Positions 8,303-16,050 of a stretch of 47,964 bases of DNA are shown piece after piece; positions within the stretch are counted from its first letter, which is position 1; the number at the start of each line of letters is the position of its first letter. The stretch spans positions 1 through 47,964 of the forward strand of contig CAKUGH010000008.1 in the NCBI GenBank assembly GCA_934654605.1. The letters run 5' to 3'. The position numbers and the translations under genes were made by a program. Origin of the DNA: an uncultured Collinsella sp. GTDB taxonomy: Bacteria > Actinomycetota > Coriobacteriia > Coriobacteriales > Coriobacteriaceae. The notes beneath the pieces were generated by a model. It made no database searches, was not told the DNA's origin, and saw only the letters and a program-made list of their open reading frames with translations.

Positions 8303-10156
8303 TTACATCTGCTCGGGTGCGGAAACGCCAACGAGGGTGAGCACCAGGGCGAGCGTCACGCGGACAGCGTCGCAAGCGGCCAGACGGGCGCGCGAGAGCT
8401 CGGGGTCGACGGGACGGCCCTCGCTCGGCAGAACCTGGCAGGCAGCGTAGAAGCTGTGGAAGTCGCCGGCGAGCTCCTCGGCAAAGTGCGTCAGACGGAA
8501 CGGGGCACGGTCGCGAGCGCAGCTACCGATGAGGTCGGTGAGCTCGTTGAGCTTACGGGAAAGAGCGAGCTCGGTCGGGTCGGTCAGCAGCGAGTAATCG
8601 ACGTTCTCGCCAATGGCCTTCGCGGCGACGGCCTTCATGCCCATCTCGGCAGCCTGCTCGGCGGTAACGTCTGCGGCACGGCGCAGGATGGAGCACACGC
8701 GGGCGTGAGCATACTGCACGTAGTAGACCGGGTTGGAGTTGTCGCGCTTCTTAACGGCCTCAATGTCGAAGTCGACCATCTGGTTGGAGCTCTTGGAGAT
8801 GAGCGTGTAGCGAGCGGCGTCGGAGCCGACCTCGTCAACGAGCTCCTGCAGGGTCACCATGGTGCCCTTACGCTTGGACATACGGACGGGCTTGCCGTTG
8901 CGCAGCAGGTTGACGAGCTGGCCCAGCAGAACCTCGAACTTGCCGGGGTAGCCGAGAGCGTCGCAGACGCAGCGGACGCGCTCGATATAGCCGTGGTGGT
9001 CGGCGCCCCAGATGTCGATGACGTGGTCGACGCGCTGGAACTTATCCCAGTGATAGGCAACGTCGGAAGCGAAGTAGGTGTACTCGCCGTCGGACTTGAC
9101 CAGGACGCGGTCCTTGTCGTCGCCCAGATCGGTGGAACGGAACCACAGGGCGCCGTCCTTGGTGTAGAGGTAGCCCATCTTGTCGAGCTTCTCAAAAGCG
9201 CGGTCGACGGCGGAGGTGCCGGCAGTCTCGCCCTCGGTATCCTTCACGTACAGCGAGCGCTCGGAGTACCAGCGGTCAAAGTCGCAGTTGACGGCGTGGC
9301 AAAGGTCGCGCATGTTGTCGACCATCTTTACGTAGCCGCGCTCGCGGAAGCTCTCCATGCGCTCCTGCGGATCGGCGTCGACCCACTTGTCGCCGTCGGT
9401 GCGCCAGAACTCGGCGGCCTCGTCGATGATGTAATCGCCGCCGTAGGAGTCCTTGCCCAGAGTTTCGGCAAAGTTGTCCTGGTACGGATGGGTCTCGGGG
9501 TGCTCGTCGTTCTCGTCGGCAACGAAGGCATCGCGGTCGGCGATCAGAATCTTGTGAGCCTCATCGATATCCACGCCCTGCTTGGCGATGATGTCGGCAA
9601 GCTGCATGTAGCGCGTGCTGATGGAGTTGCCAAAGGTGTTCATCTGAGAGCCGTGGTCGTTGATGTAGAACTCACGCTGGATGTCGAAACCGGCGTGCTC
9701 CATAACGCGGCAGAGCGAATCGCCCAGAGCGGCCCAGCGGCCGTGGCCGATGTGCATAGGGCCGACGGGGTTGGCGGAGACGAACTCGACCTGGGTCTTC
9801 AGGCCGCCACCCACGTTGGACTTAGCGAAGTCCATGCCCTTCTCGCGGGCCTCGCCAAAGATGGCGTTCTTGACGGCGACGGAGAGGTAGAAGTTGATGA
9901 AGCCGGGGCCTGCGATCTCGACCTTCTCGATCGCGGGGTCCTCGGGCATATGGGCAACGACGGCCTCGGCGATCTTGCGCGGGGCGCAGTGAGCCAGCTT
10001 GGCGGACTTCAGGGCCATGGTGGAGGTCCACTCGCCATGAGAAGTGTCAGCCGGTCGCTCGATAGCGCAATCGTCAAGTTCAAATGCGGAAAGGTCGCCG
10101 GCCTCCTGGGCCGCAGCAAGCGCAGCGCGTACCAGCACTTCAATCTTCTCGGGCAT
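8303..10156 (-). CDS. argS: Arginyl-tRNA synthetase
   Basis: A class I aminoacyl-tRNA synthetase (617 aa) that charges tRNA-Arg. Visible features: an N-terminal Add-1-like region (residues 1-100), the HIGH-type signature in SANPVGPMHIGHGR near 126-139, the KMSKS-equivalent MSKRKGT near 426, and an all-helical DALR anticodon-binding domain from about 480 to the end. The start at 10156 has a perfect AAGGAGG five bases upstream. A longer open frame extends to 10285 but lacks a ribosome site and is discarded. Length and motif order are ordinary for the family. It is a single-gene unit with its own terminator. Confidence 0.97.
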   Translation of the reverse strand: MPEKIEVLVRAALAAAQEAGDLSAFELDDCAIERPADTSHGEWTSTMALKSAKLAHCAPRKIAEAVVAHMPEDPAIEKVEIAGPGFINFYLSVAVKNAIFGEAREKGMDFAKSNVGGGLKTQVEFVSANPVGPMHIGHGRWAALGDSLCRVMEHAGFDIQREFYINDHGSQMNTFGNSISTRYMQLADIIAKQGVDIDEAHKILIADRDAFVADENDEHPETHPYQDNFAETLGKDSYGGDYIIDEAAEFWRTDGDKWVDADPQERMESFRERGYVKMVDNMRDLCHAVNCDFDRWYSERSLYVKDTEGETAGTSAVDRAFEKLDKMGYLYTKDGALWFRSTDLGDDKDRVLVKSDGEYTYFASDVAYHWDKFQRVDHVIDIWGADHHGYIERVRCVCDALGYPGKFEVLLGQLVNLLRNGKPVRMSKRKGTMVTLQELVDEVGSDAARYTLISKSSNQMVDFDIEAVKKRDNSNPVYYVQYAHARVCSILRRAADVTAEQAAEMGMKAVAAKAIGENVDYSLLTDPTELALSRKLNELTDLIGSCARDRAPFRLTHFAEELAGDFHSFYAACQVLPSEGRPVDPELSRARLAACDAVRVTLALVLTLVGVSAPEQM

Positions 10157-10307
10157 AGATCCTCCTTGTGTTAAAGCCCCCGAGCTCTTGGTCACTCGTA
10201 GGGCAAAAGCCAGAGTTTGTAGCACTCTATCACAAGCGACGCGCACTGTCGTAGGGTAAAGCCAATCGATATTGCATATGCACAAAAATGACTACAGCGT
10301 ATGCGTG

Positions 10308-10388
10308 GTTGCTCAAAGATGGCGGTCTGCCTGCAGATTATGCACGCGCTGGAACTGCATAAAGGCATGAATGAGCAACGCTTTTTAT
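10308..10388 (+). ncRNA. Candidate small RNA or attenuator upstream of carD-like gene
   Basis: GTTGCTCA (10308-10315) pairs perfectly with TGAGCAAC (10372-10379), closing about 56 bases that contain an inner perfect hairpin, TTATGCA/TGCATAA (10338-10362). The closing stem is followed by GCTTTTTATC, as in an intrinsic terminator. It sits 110 bases before the CarD-family start, so it could be an independent sRNA or a terminator in the carD leader. No Rfam family was recognised. Confidence 0.4.
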
Positions 10389-10498
10389 CGAATACTCTTA
10401 CCTATCAGAGTTGTGTGCTTTTCCTGCATAAAGTGAAGGTTTTCGCACGTCAGCATGGTATTCTAGACATACGCAAATTCGTATAAGTTGGAGGTAGC

Positions 10499-10984
10499 AT
10501 GTTCTCAATCGGTCAACACGTCATTCATCCGGGTCAGGGAGTCTGCACCGTCGTCGGTTTTAGGGACGACACGCCGCAGCCCATGCTGTTGCTCGAGACC
10601 AAGCAGGGACATGCACAGACGATCCTTATGTACCCCGTGGCGCAGGCCGATCGTTTGCACGCCGCCATCTCCCAGCAAGATGCCGAGCACCTGCTGAGTC
10701 ACTACGACGAGCTCGAGTGCGACACCTTTACCGAGCGTAACAGCTCGCTCGAGGAGACACATTTTAAGCAGCAGCTTAAGCTGGGCGCACCCGAGACGGT
10801 CCGCGTGGCAAAGACCATGATGCGCCGCATTCGCCAGGCCGAGGAGGCCGGCAAAAAACCCAGCTCGTACTACATGCGCGTACTCAAAGAGGCAAAGCGC
10901 CGCTCCGTTGAGGAGTTTGCCGTGGCACTGGGCGTTACCGAGGAAGACGCCGAGGCCTGCCTGGCCCAAGCCGCCCTCAATTAA
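10499..10984 (+). CDS. CarD/CdnL-type transcriptional regulator
   Basis: A 161-aa RNA-polymerase-binding regulator. The N-terminal half (MFSIGQHVIHPGQGVCTVVGF) is the Tudor-like RNA-polymerase-interacting domain shared by CarD, CdnL and the transcription-repair coupling factor. The C-terminal half is helical (KTMMRRIRQAEEAGKKPSSYYMRVLKEAKRR), as in the DNA-contacting domain. CarD proteins stabilise open promoter complexes, especially at rRNA and growth-related promoters. GGAGG lies four bases upstream of the ATG, and a TGGTATTCT extended -10-like sequence lies near 10456. It is monocistronic, between a structured leader and a GGGGACAGG-type terminator. Confidence 0.88.
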   Translation: MFSIGQHVIHPGQGVCTVVGFRDDTPQPMLLLETKQGHAQTILMYPVAQADRLHAAISQQDAEHLLSHYDELECDTFTERNSSLEETHFKQQLKLGAPETVRVAKTMMRRIRQAEEAGKKPSSYYMRVLKEAKRRSVEEFAVALGVTEEDAEACLAQAALN

Positions 10985-10990
10985 CCTGCC

Positions 10991-11035
10991 AAAACCACCA
11001 CAAAGGGGACAGGCACCTTTGTGGTGGTTTTCTTG
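10991..11035. terminator. Terminator, CCACCACAAAGG family (copy 1)
   Basis: AAAACCACCACAAAGG and CCTTTGTGGTGGTTTT arms enclose GGACAGGCA. It follows the carD-like gene. It is the first of seven near-identical terminators in the window, and its loop reads GGGGACAGGCACC on this strand. Confidence 0.85.
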
Positions 11036-11085
11036 TTCTAGTAGTATTCATTCTTAGCGATACCCACGAGCACAAGGAGTCTCTT

Positions 11086-11685
11086 ATGGCAGAGCCGCTT
11101 ACCGCTGGAATCACTCGCGACCGCGCGTTCGAACTGCTCAACGAGCACAACAAGGACCCGTTCCACATCACGCACGGCGAGACCGTTGAGGGCACCATGC
11201 GCTACTTTGCGCGCGAGTTCGACCCCGAGAACGAGGAGTTTTGGGGCATTGTCGGCCTGCTGCACGACCTGGATTGGGAGGAGCATGAGGACGACCCCAT
11301 GAACCACACCATCTATGCGGCCGAAATCCTCGAGGGCGAGGGTGCGACTCCCGAGCTTATCCGCGCTATCCAGACGCACACGTCGGATTTCAACCCTTCG
11401 CTGCCCAAGCCCGAACTGCAGATGGAAAAGATCTTGTTTGCCTGCGACGAACTCACCGGCCTGATCGGCGCCGCCGTCATCATGCGTCCCAGCAAGAGCG
11501 TCATGGACTTTACGACCAAGTCGCTCAAGAAAAAGTTCAAGGACAAGCGCTTCGCCGCCGGTTGCTCGCGCGACGTGATTTCGCAGGGCGCCGAGATGTT
11601 GGGCTGGGAGCTCCCCGAACTCTTCGACCGCACCATCGCGGCCATGCAGTCCTTCGCCCCCGATCGCGACGCCTTCCAGGCCTAA
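11086..11685 (+). CDS. HD-domain hydrolase
   Basis: A 199-aa cytoplasmic protein with the metal-binding HD signature in GLLHDLDWEEH near residues 57-67, preceded by HGETVEGTMRYFA and followed by NHTIYAAEIL and IRAIQTHTSD, which supply the other expected histidines. HD proteins are usually phosphohydrolases acting on nucleotides or phosphate esters. This compact type (compare the HDIG/YedJ-like group) has no defined substrate. AGGAG lies six bases before the ATG. It lies between two copies of the CCACCACAAAGG terminator and is therefore transcribed alone. Confidence 0.85.
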   Translation: MAEPLTAGITRDRAFELLNEHNKDPFHITHGETVEGTMRYFAREFDPENEEFWGIVGLLHDLDWEEHEDDPMNHTIYAAEILEGEGATPELIRAIQTHTSDFNPSLPKPELQMEKILFACDELTGLIGAAVIMRPSKSVMDFTTKSLKKKFKDKRFAAGCSRDVISQGAEMLGWELPELFDRTIAAMQSFAPDRDAFQA

Positions 11686-11703
11686 TTCGCCTCGCCAAAG
11701 CGC

Positions 11704-11742
11704 AAAAACCACCACAAAGGTCACCTTTGTGGTGGTTTTTGT
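11704..11742. terminator. Terminator, CCACCACAAAGG family (copy 2, short loop)
   Basis: The same stem as the other copies, but the loop is only AAAGGTCACCTTT, lacking the GGGGACAGG insert. It serves the convergent HD-domain gene and proA. Confidence 0.85.
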
Positions 11743-11754
11743 TTGCCTCGGACG

Positions 11755-13041
11755 CTAGGGGCGGACCTGGCCGGTGCCGCGGAGTTTGTATTTGTAGGTG
11801 GTGAGGGCCTCGGCGGCAAAGGGCCCACGGGCGTGGAGCTTTTGGGTCGAGATGCCGATCTCGGCGCCCAGGCCAAACTCGCCTCCGTCGGTGAAGCGCG
11901 TGCTGGCGTTGGCGTACACGGCCGAGGCATCGATCGCATCCAGGAAGCGCTCGCAAGCGTCCTCGTCCTCGGCAACGATGGCCTCGGAGTGCATCGTGCC
12001 GTAGCGGTTGACGTGAGCGATGGCCTCATCCTCATCCGCCACGACCTTCACGCTCATCTCGAGCGCCAGATACTCGCGGCCCCAGTCCTCCTCGGTTGCA
12101 GCCGCGTAGTCGTCGCCCTCGACGAGCCCGGCGTCGGCACACGCAGCGCAGGCGGCCTCGTCACCGTGAATCAGTACGCCATGGTCATGCAGCACGGCAA
12201 CGACTGCGGGCAGGAAGCGATCGGCAATGGCACGGTCGACCAGCAGCGACTCGGCAGCGTTGCACACGCCCACGCGCTGCGTCTTGGCGTTGACGATAAT
12301 GTTGAGCGCCTTGTCAAAATCGGCGGATTCATGCACGTAGATATGGCAGTTGCCCGTGCCCGTCTCAATCACCGGCACCAGCGACTCGCGCACGCAGCGC
12401 TGGATCAGGCCCGCGCCGCCGCGCGGAATGAGCACGTCAACGATGCCGCGGAGCTTCATGAGCTCGCCGGTGGCCTCGCGATCGGTGGACTCAATCATCG
12501 AGACGGCCTCGCGCGGGAAGCCCTTGGCCTCGAGCGCATCAGCAAGAAGCTCGGAAATCATGGCACACGAGTGATAGGCCAGCGAACCGCCGCGCAGAAT
12601 GCAGGCGTTGCCGGTGCGGATGCAGATGCCCGCGGCGTCGGCCGTCACGTTGGGGCGCGCCTCGTAGACCATGGCGACCAGGCCCAGCGGCACGCTCACG
12701 CGGGTGAGGTCCACGCCGCTCGCAAGCACGCGGTGGTCGAGCACACGACCGACAGGATCGGGCAGCTCGGCGAGTTTCTCCAGGCCGGCGGCCATGCCCT
12801 CGACGCGCTCGGGCGTCAGCAGCAGACGATCGAGCAAACCGGCCGAGGTGCCCGCATCGCGCGCGGCGGACATATCGAGCTCGTTGGCGGCGACGATGGA
12901 GTCGGCACCATCGCGCAGCGCCGCGGCCATGGCGCGCACGGCCTCCTGACGCTGCTCGTCGCTCGCCGTGGCAAGCGAGGCCGACGCTGCCTTGGCGGCA
13001 ACAGCAAGATCGTGGACATACGTGGCTATATCGACCGACAT
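11755..13041 (-). CDS. proA: Glutamate-5-semialdehyde dehydrogenase (gamma-glutamyl phosphate reductase)
   Basis: Second step of proline synthesis: NADPH-dependent reduction of gamma-glutamyl phosphate to glutamate-5-semialdehyde. The 428-aa length is typical. Recognisable stretches are VPLGLVAMVYEARPNVTADAA, the catalytic cysteine in QRVGVCNAAESLLV near residue 260, GTGNCHIYVH, and the C-terminal NASTRFTDGGEFGLGAEIGISTQKLHARGP. AGAAAGGG precedes the ATG by six bases. The partner proB lies 1.8 kb away on the same strand, separated by a gene on the other strand, so the usual proBA operon is split here. Confidence 0.97.
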   Translation of the reverse strand: MSVDIATYVHDLAVAAKAASASLATASDEQRQEAVRAMAAALRDGADSIVAANELDMSAARDAGTSAGLLDRLLLTPERVEGMAAGLEKLAELPDPVGRVLDHRVLASGVDLTRVSVPLGLVAMVYEARPNVTADAAGICIRTGNACILRGGSLAYHSCAMISELLADALEAKGFPREAVSMIESTDREATGELMKLRGIVDVLIPRGGAGLIQRCVRESLVPVIETGTGNCHIYVHESADFDKALNIIVNAKTQRVGVCNAAESLLVDRAIADRFLPAVVAVLHDHGVLIHGDEAACAACADAGLVEGDDYAAATEEDWGREYLALEMSVKVVADEDEAIAHVNRYGTMHSEAIVAEDEDACERFLDAIDASAVYANASTRFTDGGEFGLGAEIGISTQKLHARGPFAAEALTTYKYKLRGTGQVRP

Positions 13042-13154
13042 GGGCGGCCCTTTCTCTTAGTAGTTTGCCCACCATGGTAGCCGATTTGTGCATGCCCTCG
13101 CGCGCGGCGGTAGAATTGGTCAACCCGAAACACCGCGACGAACGGAAGTACCGT

Positions 13155-14573
13155 ATGGCCCTCATCACTTCGTACCACGTCCCCGGCCTGTATGTCGAGG
13201 ATCACAGCATCGACGTCCCCTTGGATTGGCGCGGCCTTGAGCCGATGCTGCTGGCCGTCGGCAGCACTATGCGCCGCGGCGCCATGCCGGCGCCCATCGC
13301 CGGCGCGCCCGAGAGCATCAAGCTCTTCTACCGCGTGGTCTGCGCGCCCGACCGCATCAACGACGACCTGCCGCTGCTCCTGTTTTTGCAGGGCGGCCCC
13401 GGCGGCGAGAGCCCGCGTCCGCTGTCGCCCACGAGCGACGGATGGATCGAGGAAGCAGTCAAGCATTTCCGCGTCGTGCTGCCCGACCAGCGCGGCACGG
13501 GGCGCAGCAGCTGCGTGGACGGGCGCACGATCGCGGCTCTGGGCGAGCGCGCGACGGCCGCCGGTTCCGACGCGGTGCGCTCGCAGGCGGACTTCCTCAA
13601 GCGCCACCTCGCCAGCTCCATCGTGCGCGATTTTGAGTATCTGCGCCTGGTGGGCTTTGGTGGCAAGCCGTGGGTCACGCTCGGCCAGAGCTACGGCGGC
13701 TTTTTGACGCTGAGTTACCTGTCGCTCTTCCCCGAGGGCGTGGCGGCGAGCTTTACCTGCGGCGGCATCCCCCACGTCCCGGCGAGCGCCAGCGAGGTCT
13801 ATGCGCACACATTCCCACGCATGGCAGCCAAGACACAGCAGTACTACGACCGCTACCCTGCCGACGTCGAGCGCGTGGCGGCTCTTGCCGATGCGCTCGA
13901 AGAGCAAAAGCCCGTGCTGCCCGACGGCTCGCCGATGACGGTCGAGCGCCTGCAGCTTATGGGCAGCGACTTTGGCATGAAGCCGAGCTTCGAGCGCATG
14001 CACTGGATTATCGATCACGCTTTTGTTGACGGCGACGGCACGCTGAGCTGCGGCGCCTCAGTGTCCGACAGCTTTTTGATGCGCGCATTCGAGCGCACCA
14101 ACACGCGCACAAATCCGCTGTACTGGACGCTTCAGGAGTTCATCTACGCCGACGGCGATACCATGCCGATTCGCTGGGCCGCGGCCGAGGAGAAGGCCCA
14201 TCGCGCCGAGTTCGACACGCTTGCGCGCCCGCTCATGTTTACCGGCGAGGCCATGTTCCCGTGGATGTTTGAGCAGATGCCCGAGCTCAAGCCCTTCAAG
14301 TCCGCGATGGACCTGCTGATGGAGGACACCAGCTGGGATAAGATCTACGACCCGCAGCGCCTGGCCTGCAACGAGGTGCCACTCCAGGCTGCAGTGTACT
14401 TCGATGACATGTACGTGGACTCGGGCATGCAGCTCGACACGCTCAGCCGCGTGGGCAACTCACACGCCTGGGTAACCAACGAGTTTGAGCACGACGGACT
14501 GCACGGCAGCGTGGTGTTTAAGCACCTCTTCGACGAAGCCCTCAACCGCGGAGACCTGAGCCGGATCTTCTAG
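13155..14573 (+). CDS. Alpha/beta-hydrolase, S33 (prolyl aminopeptidase-like) peptidase
   Basis: A 472-aa protein of the S33 family, which releases N-terminal proline or related residues from peptides. The oxyanion-hole segment LFLQGGPGGESPRP, the VVLPDQRGTGRS stretch and the nucleophile elbow GQSYGG (Ser near residue 178) are clear. A late histidine is plausible in FEHDGLHGS. No signal peptide is evident, so it is probably cytoplasmic. GGAAG lies six bases before the chosen ATG. The open frame starts earlier (13065) but has no ribosome site there. It diverges from proA and may recycle proline from peptides, which would fit its position between proA and proB. That link is inference. Confidence 0.85.
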   Translation: MALITSYHVPGLYVEDHSIDVPLDWRGLEPMLLAVGSTMRRGAMPAPIAGAPESIKLFYRVVCAPDRINDDLPLLLFLQGGPGGESPRPLSPTSDGWIEEAVKHFRVVLPDQRGTGRSSCVDGRTIAALGERATAAGSDAVRSQADFLKRHLASSIVRDFEYLRLVGFGGKPWVTLGQSYGGFLTLSYLSLFPEGVAASFTCGGIPHVPASASEVYAHTFPRMAAKTQQYYDRYPADVERVAALADALEEQKPVLPDGSPMTVERLQLMGSDFGMKPSFERMHWIIDHAFVDGDGTLSCGASVSDSFLMRAFERTNTRTNPLYWTLQEFIYADGDTMPIRWAAAEEKAHRAEFDTLARPLMFTGEAMFPWMFEQMPELKPFKSAMDLLMEDTSWDKIYDPQRLACNEVPLQAAVYFDDMYVDSGMQLDTLSRVGNSHAWVTNEFEHDGLHGSVVFKHLFDEALNRGDLSRIF

Positions 14574-14593
14574 CGTAGGAGTGTCCCCAGGTG

Positions 14594-14636
14594 CCGGCAC
14601 ATAAGGAACGTCCCCAAGTGCCACCCAAGTGCCGGT
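14594..14636. repeat. GGGAC-core hairpin, family C copy 1
   Basis: CCGGCAC...AAGTGCCGG stem sequences with GGAACGTCCCC in the loop and a second partial unit. The reverse complement of 28020-28050 aligns to it. It lies in the 3' intergenic space of the S33 peptidase. Confidence 0.6.
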
Positions 14637-14721
14637 AACAGCAATATCGCAGGAAGAGGACAGAAAGCGAAAACGCCTCTAAGCGAGTGGCTTTAAATCG
14701 TAGGTCGAACAAAAGAAGCGA

Positions 14722-14821
14722 GCGCCGCCCAGAGCGAACAAGTTGGCATGAAAAAGGCGAGGCATAGACCTGATGGTCATGCCTCGCCTTTTGAATGACA
14801 AATTGTCGCTCTGGGCGGCGC
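14722..14821. repeat. Nested inverted repeat enclosing the proB terminator
   Basis: The outer arms GCGCCGCCCAGAGCGA and TCGCTCTGGGCGGCGC are perfect 16-mers (the second copy ends within 14821). They enclose spacers and the inner terminator hairpin at 14752-14791. It is a cruciform-like 100-bp structure immediately after proB. Confidence 0.8.
14752..14791. terminator. Bidirectional terminator after proB
   Basis: AAAAGGCGAGGCAT and ATGCCTCGCCTTTT arms with an internal GACC/GGTC extension. T-runs are present on both strands. Confidence 0.85.
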
Positions 14822-14835
14822 GCAGCGTCGACCCG

Positions 14836-15963
14836 TTAGGCGAAGACGATCAAGTTATCTCGATGGATCGCAGGCTTCTCGGCCAGATCTGCGAGCAGGC
14901 GGTTGCTGGCAATCTGGTCCTGACGGCGGCCCGCTGCAAGCTCAAGCACGTCCGAATCAGCCTCGGCGATTCCGCGAGCGACGACCATACCGTTCGGATC
15001 GCACACGTCGAGCACATCGCCCTCGGCAAAATCTCCATCGACCTGGCGAATGCCCACCGCGAGCAGCGATGAGCCACGGCTGACCAGCGCCTTCGCGGCA
15101 CCGTCGTCAACCGTTACCGAGCCATGTGCCTTGTCACCCAGCGCGATCCACAGCTTGCGGGGCGCAATATCCAGGCGCTCCGCCGGCGGGTCAAACAGCG
15201 TGCCCACGCTCTCGCCACGGGCCAGACGCACGAGCGCATCGGGCTCCTCGCCCGAGCAGATCACGCTCTGAATGCCGGCCGTCATCAAAATGCGGCTCGC
15301 GCGGATCTTGGTGATCATGCCGCCGGTTCCCACCGACGTCGAAGAATCGCCCGCCGAGGCAATGATCTTGGCATCAATCTTATGCACGACCGGGATAAAC
15401 TCGGCCGTCGGGTCCTCGTGCGGATTGGCGGTGTAGAGGCCATCGATGTCCGAGAGCGTCACGCACAGATCCGCCGAAACCAAGCAGCTCACGAGGGCCG
15501 CGAGCGTATCGTTGTCGCCGAACTTGATCTCGTCGACGGTAACGGTGTCGTTTTCGTTGACGACCGGCACCACGCCGAGCTCCACGAGGCGCAGCAGGGC
15601 GTCGCGCGCGTGCAGGTAGGACGTACGGCGAGCCGTGTCGTGGCGCGTGAGCAGCACGAGCGAGGTGAGTAGGTCACGCGCATGGAACTCCTCGTCGTAG
15701 GCCGACGAGATGATGCACTGACCGGCCGAGGCGCATGCCTGCAGGCTCGGCAGATCGCCGACCGGCTTGCGGTCGAAGCCCAGTACGGGATAGCCACAGG
15801 CAATGGCGCCGGAGCTCACCACGACCAAGCGCCAGCCGAGCTTGCGCAGGGCCGCGGCCTGATCGGCCAGGCCACCGATAAACGCGCGGTTGACCTTGCC
15901 GTCGGCGCCCACCACCGTGGACGAGCCGATCTTTACCACCATCGTTTTATAAGAAATCGTCAT
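14836..15963 (-). CDS. proB: Glutamate 5-kinase
   Basis: First and feedback-regulated step of proline synthesis: ATP-dependent phosphorylation of glutamate. 375 aa with the amino-acid-kinase fold at residues 8-260 (VVKIGSSTVV, VVVSSGAIACGY, VVPVVNENDTV, KFGDNDTLAALVS, LSDIDGLYTANP, GTGGMITKIRAS) and a C-terminal PUA domain from about 280. Length and domains match full-size ProB. The start is uncertain: neither ATG at 15963 nor ATG at 15942 has a good ribosome site, and the former is kept because it gives the complete N-terminus. It lies 17 kb from no other proline gene except proA, which is 1.8 kb downstream beyond an opposing gene. Confidence 0.95.
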   Translation of the reverse strand: MTISYKTMVVKIGSSTVVGADGKVNRAFIGGLADQAAALRKLGWRLVVVSSGAIACGYPVLGFDRKPVGDLPSLQACASAGQCIISSAYDEEFHARDLLTSLVLLTRHDTARRTSYLHARDALLRLVELGVVPVVNENDTVTVDEIKFGDNDTLAALVSCLVSADLCVTLSDIDGLYTANPHEDPTAEFIPVVHKIDAKIIASAGDSSTSVGTGGMITKIRASRILMTAGIQSVICSGEEPDALVRLARGESVGTLFDPPAERLDIAPRKLWIALGDKAHGSVTVDDGAAKALVSRGSSLLAVGIRQVDGDFAEGDVLDVCDPNGMVVARGIAEADSDVLELAAGRRQDQIASNRLLADLAEKPAIHRDNLIVFA

Positions 15964-16011
15964 ACGTCAAACCAATCGAATGTCGAGCGTTCGGGCGAAC
16001 GGGCGAGCGAG

Positions 16012-16050
16012 AAAATGATCCGTTTTCCTCCGTCCCCTTCGGATCACTTT
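16012..16050. repeat. GGGAC-core hairpin, family D copy 2, at the 3' end of pncB
   Basis: AAAATGATCCG and CGGATCACTTT arms with a TCCTCCGTCCCC loop. The right arm supplies the stop codon and last codon of the nicotinate phosphoribosyltransferase gene, so the element has become part of the gene end. Confidence 0.65.

Noticed and set aside
7593..8450. Several open frames of 60-136 codons between rho and argS
   Set aside because: They lie within repeats, lack ribosome sites, and overlap each other in different frames.
8456..13080. Long plus-strand frames opposite argS (8456-10174) and proA (11743-13080)
   Set aside because: Both are shadows of strongly supported genes and show no recognisable protein features.
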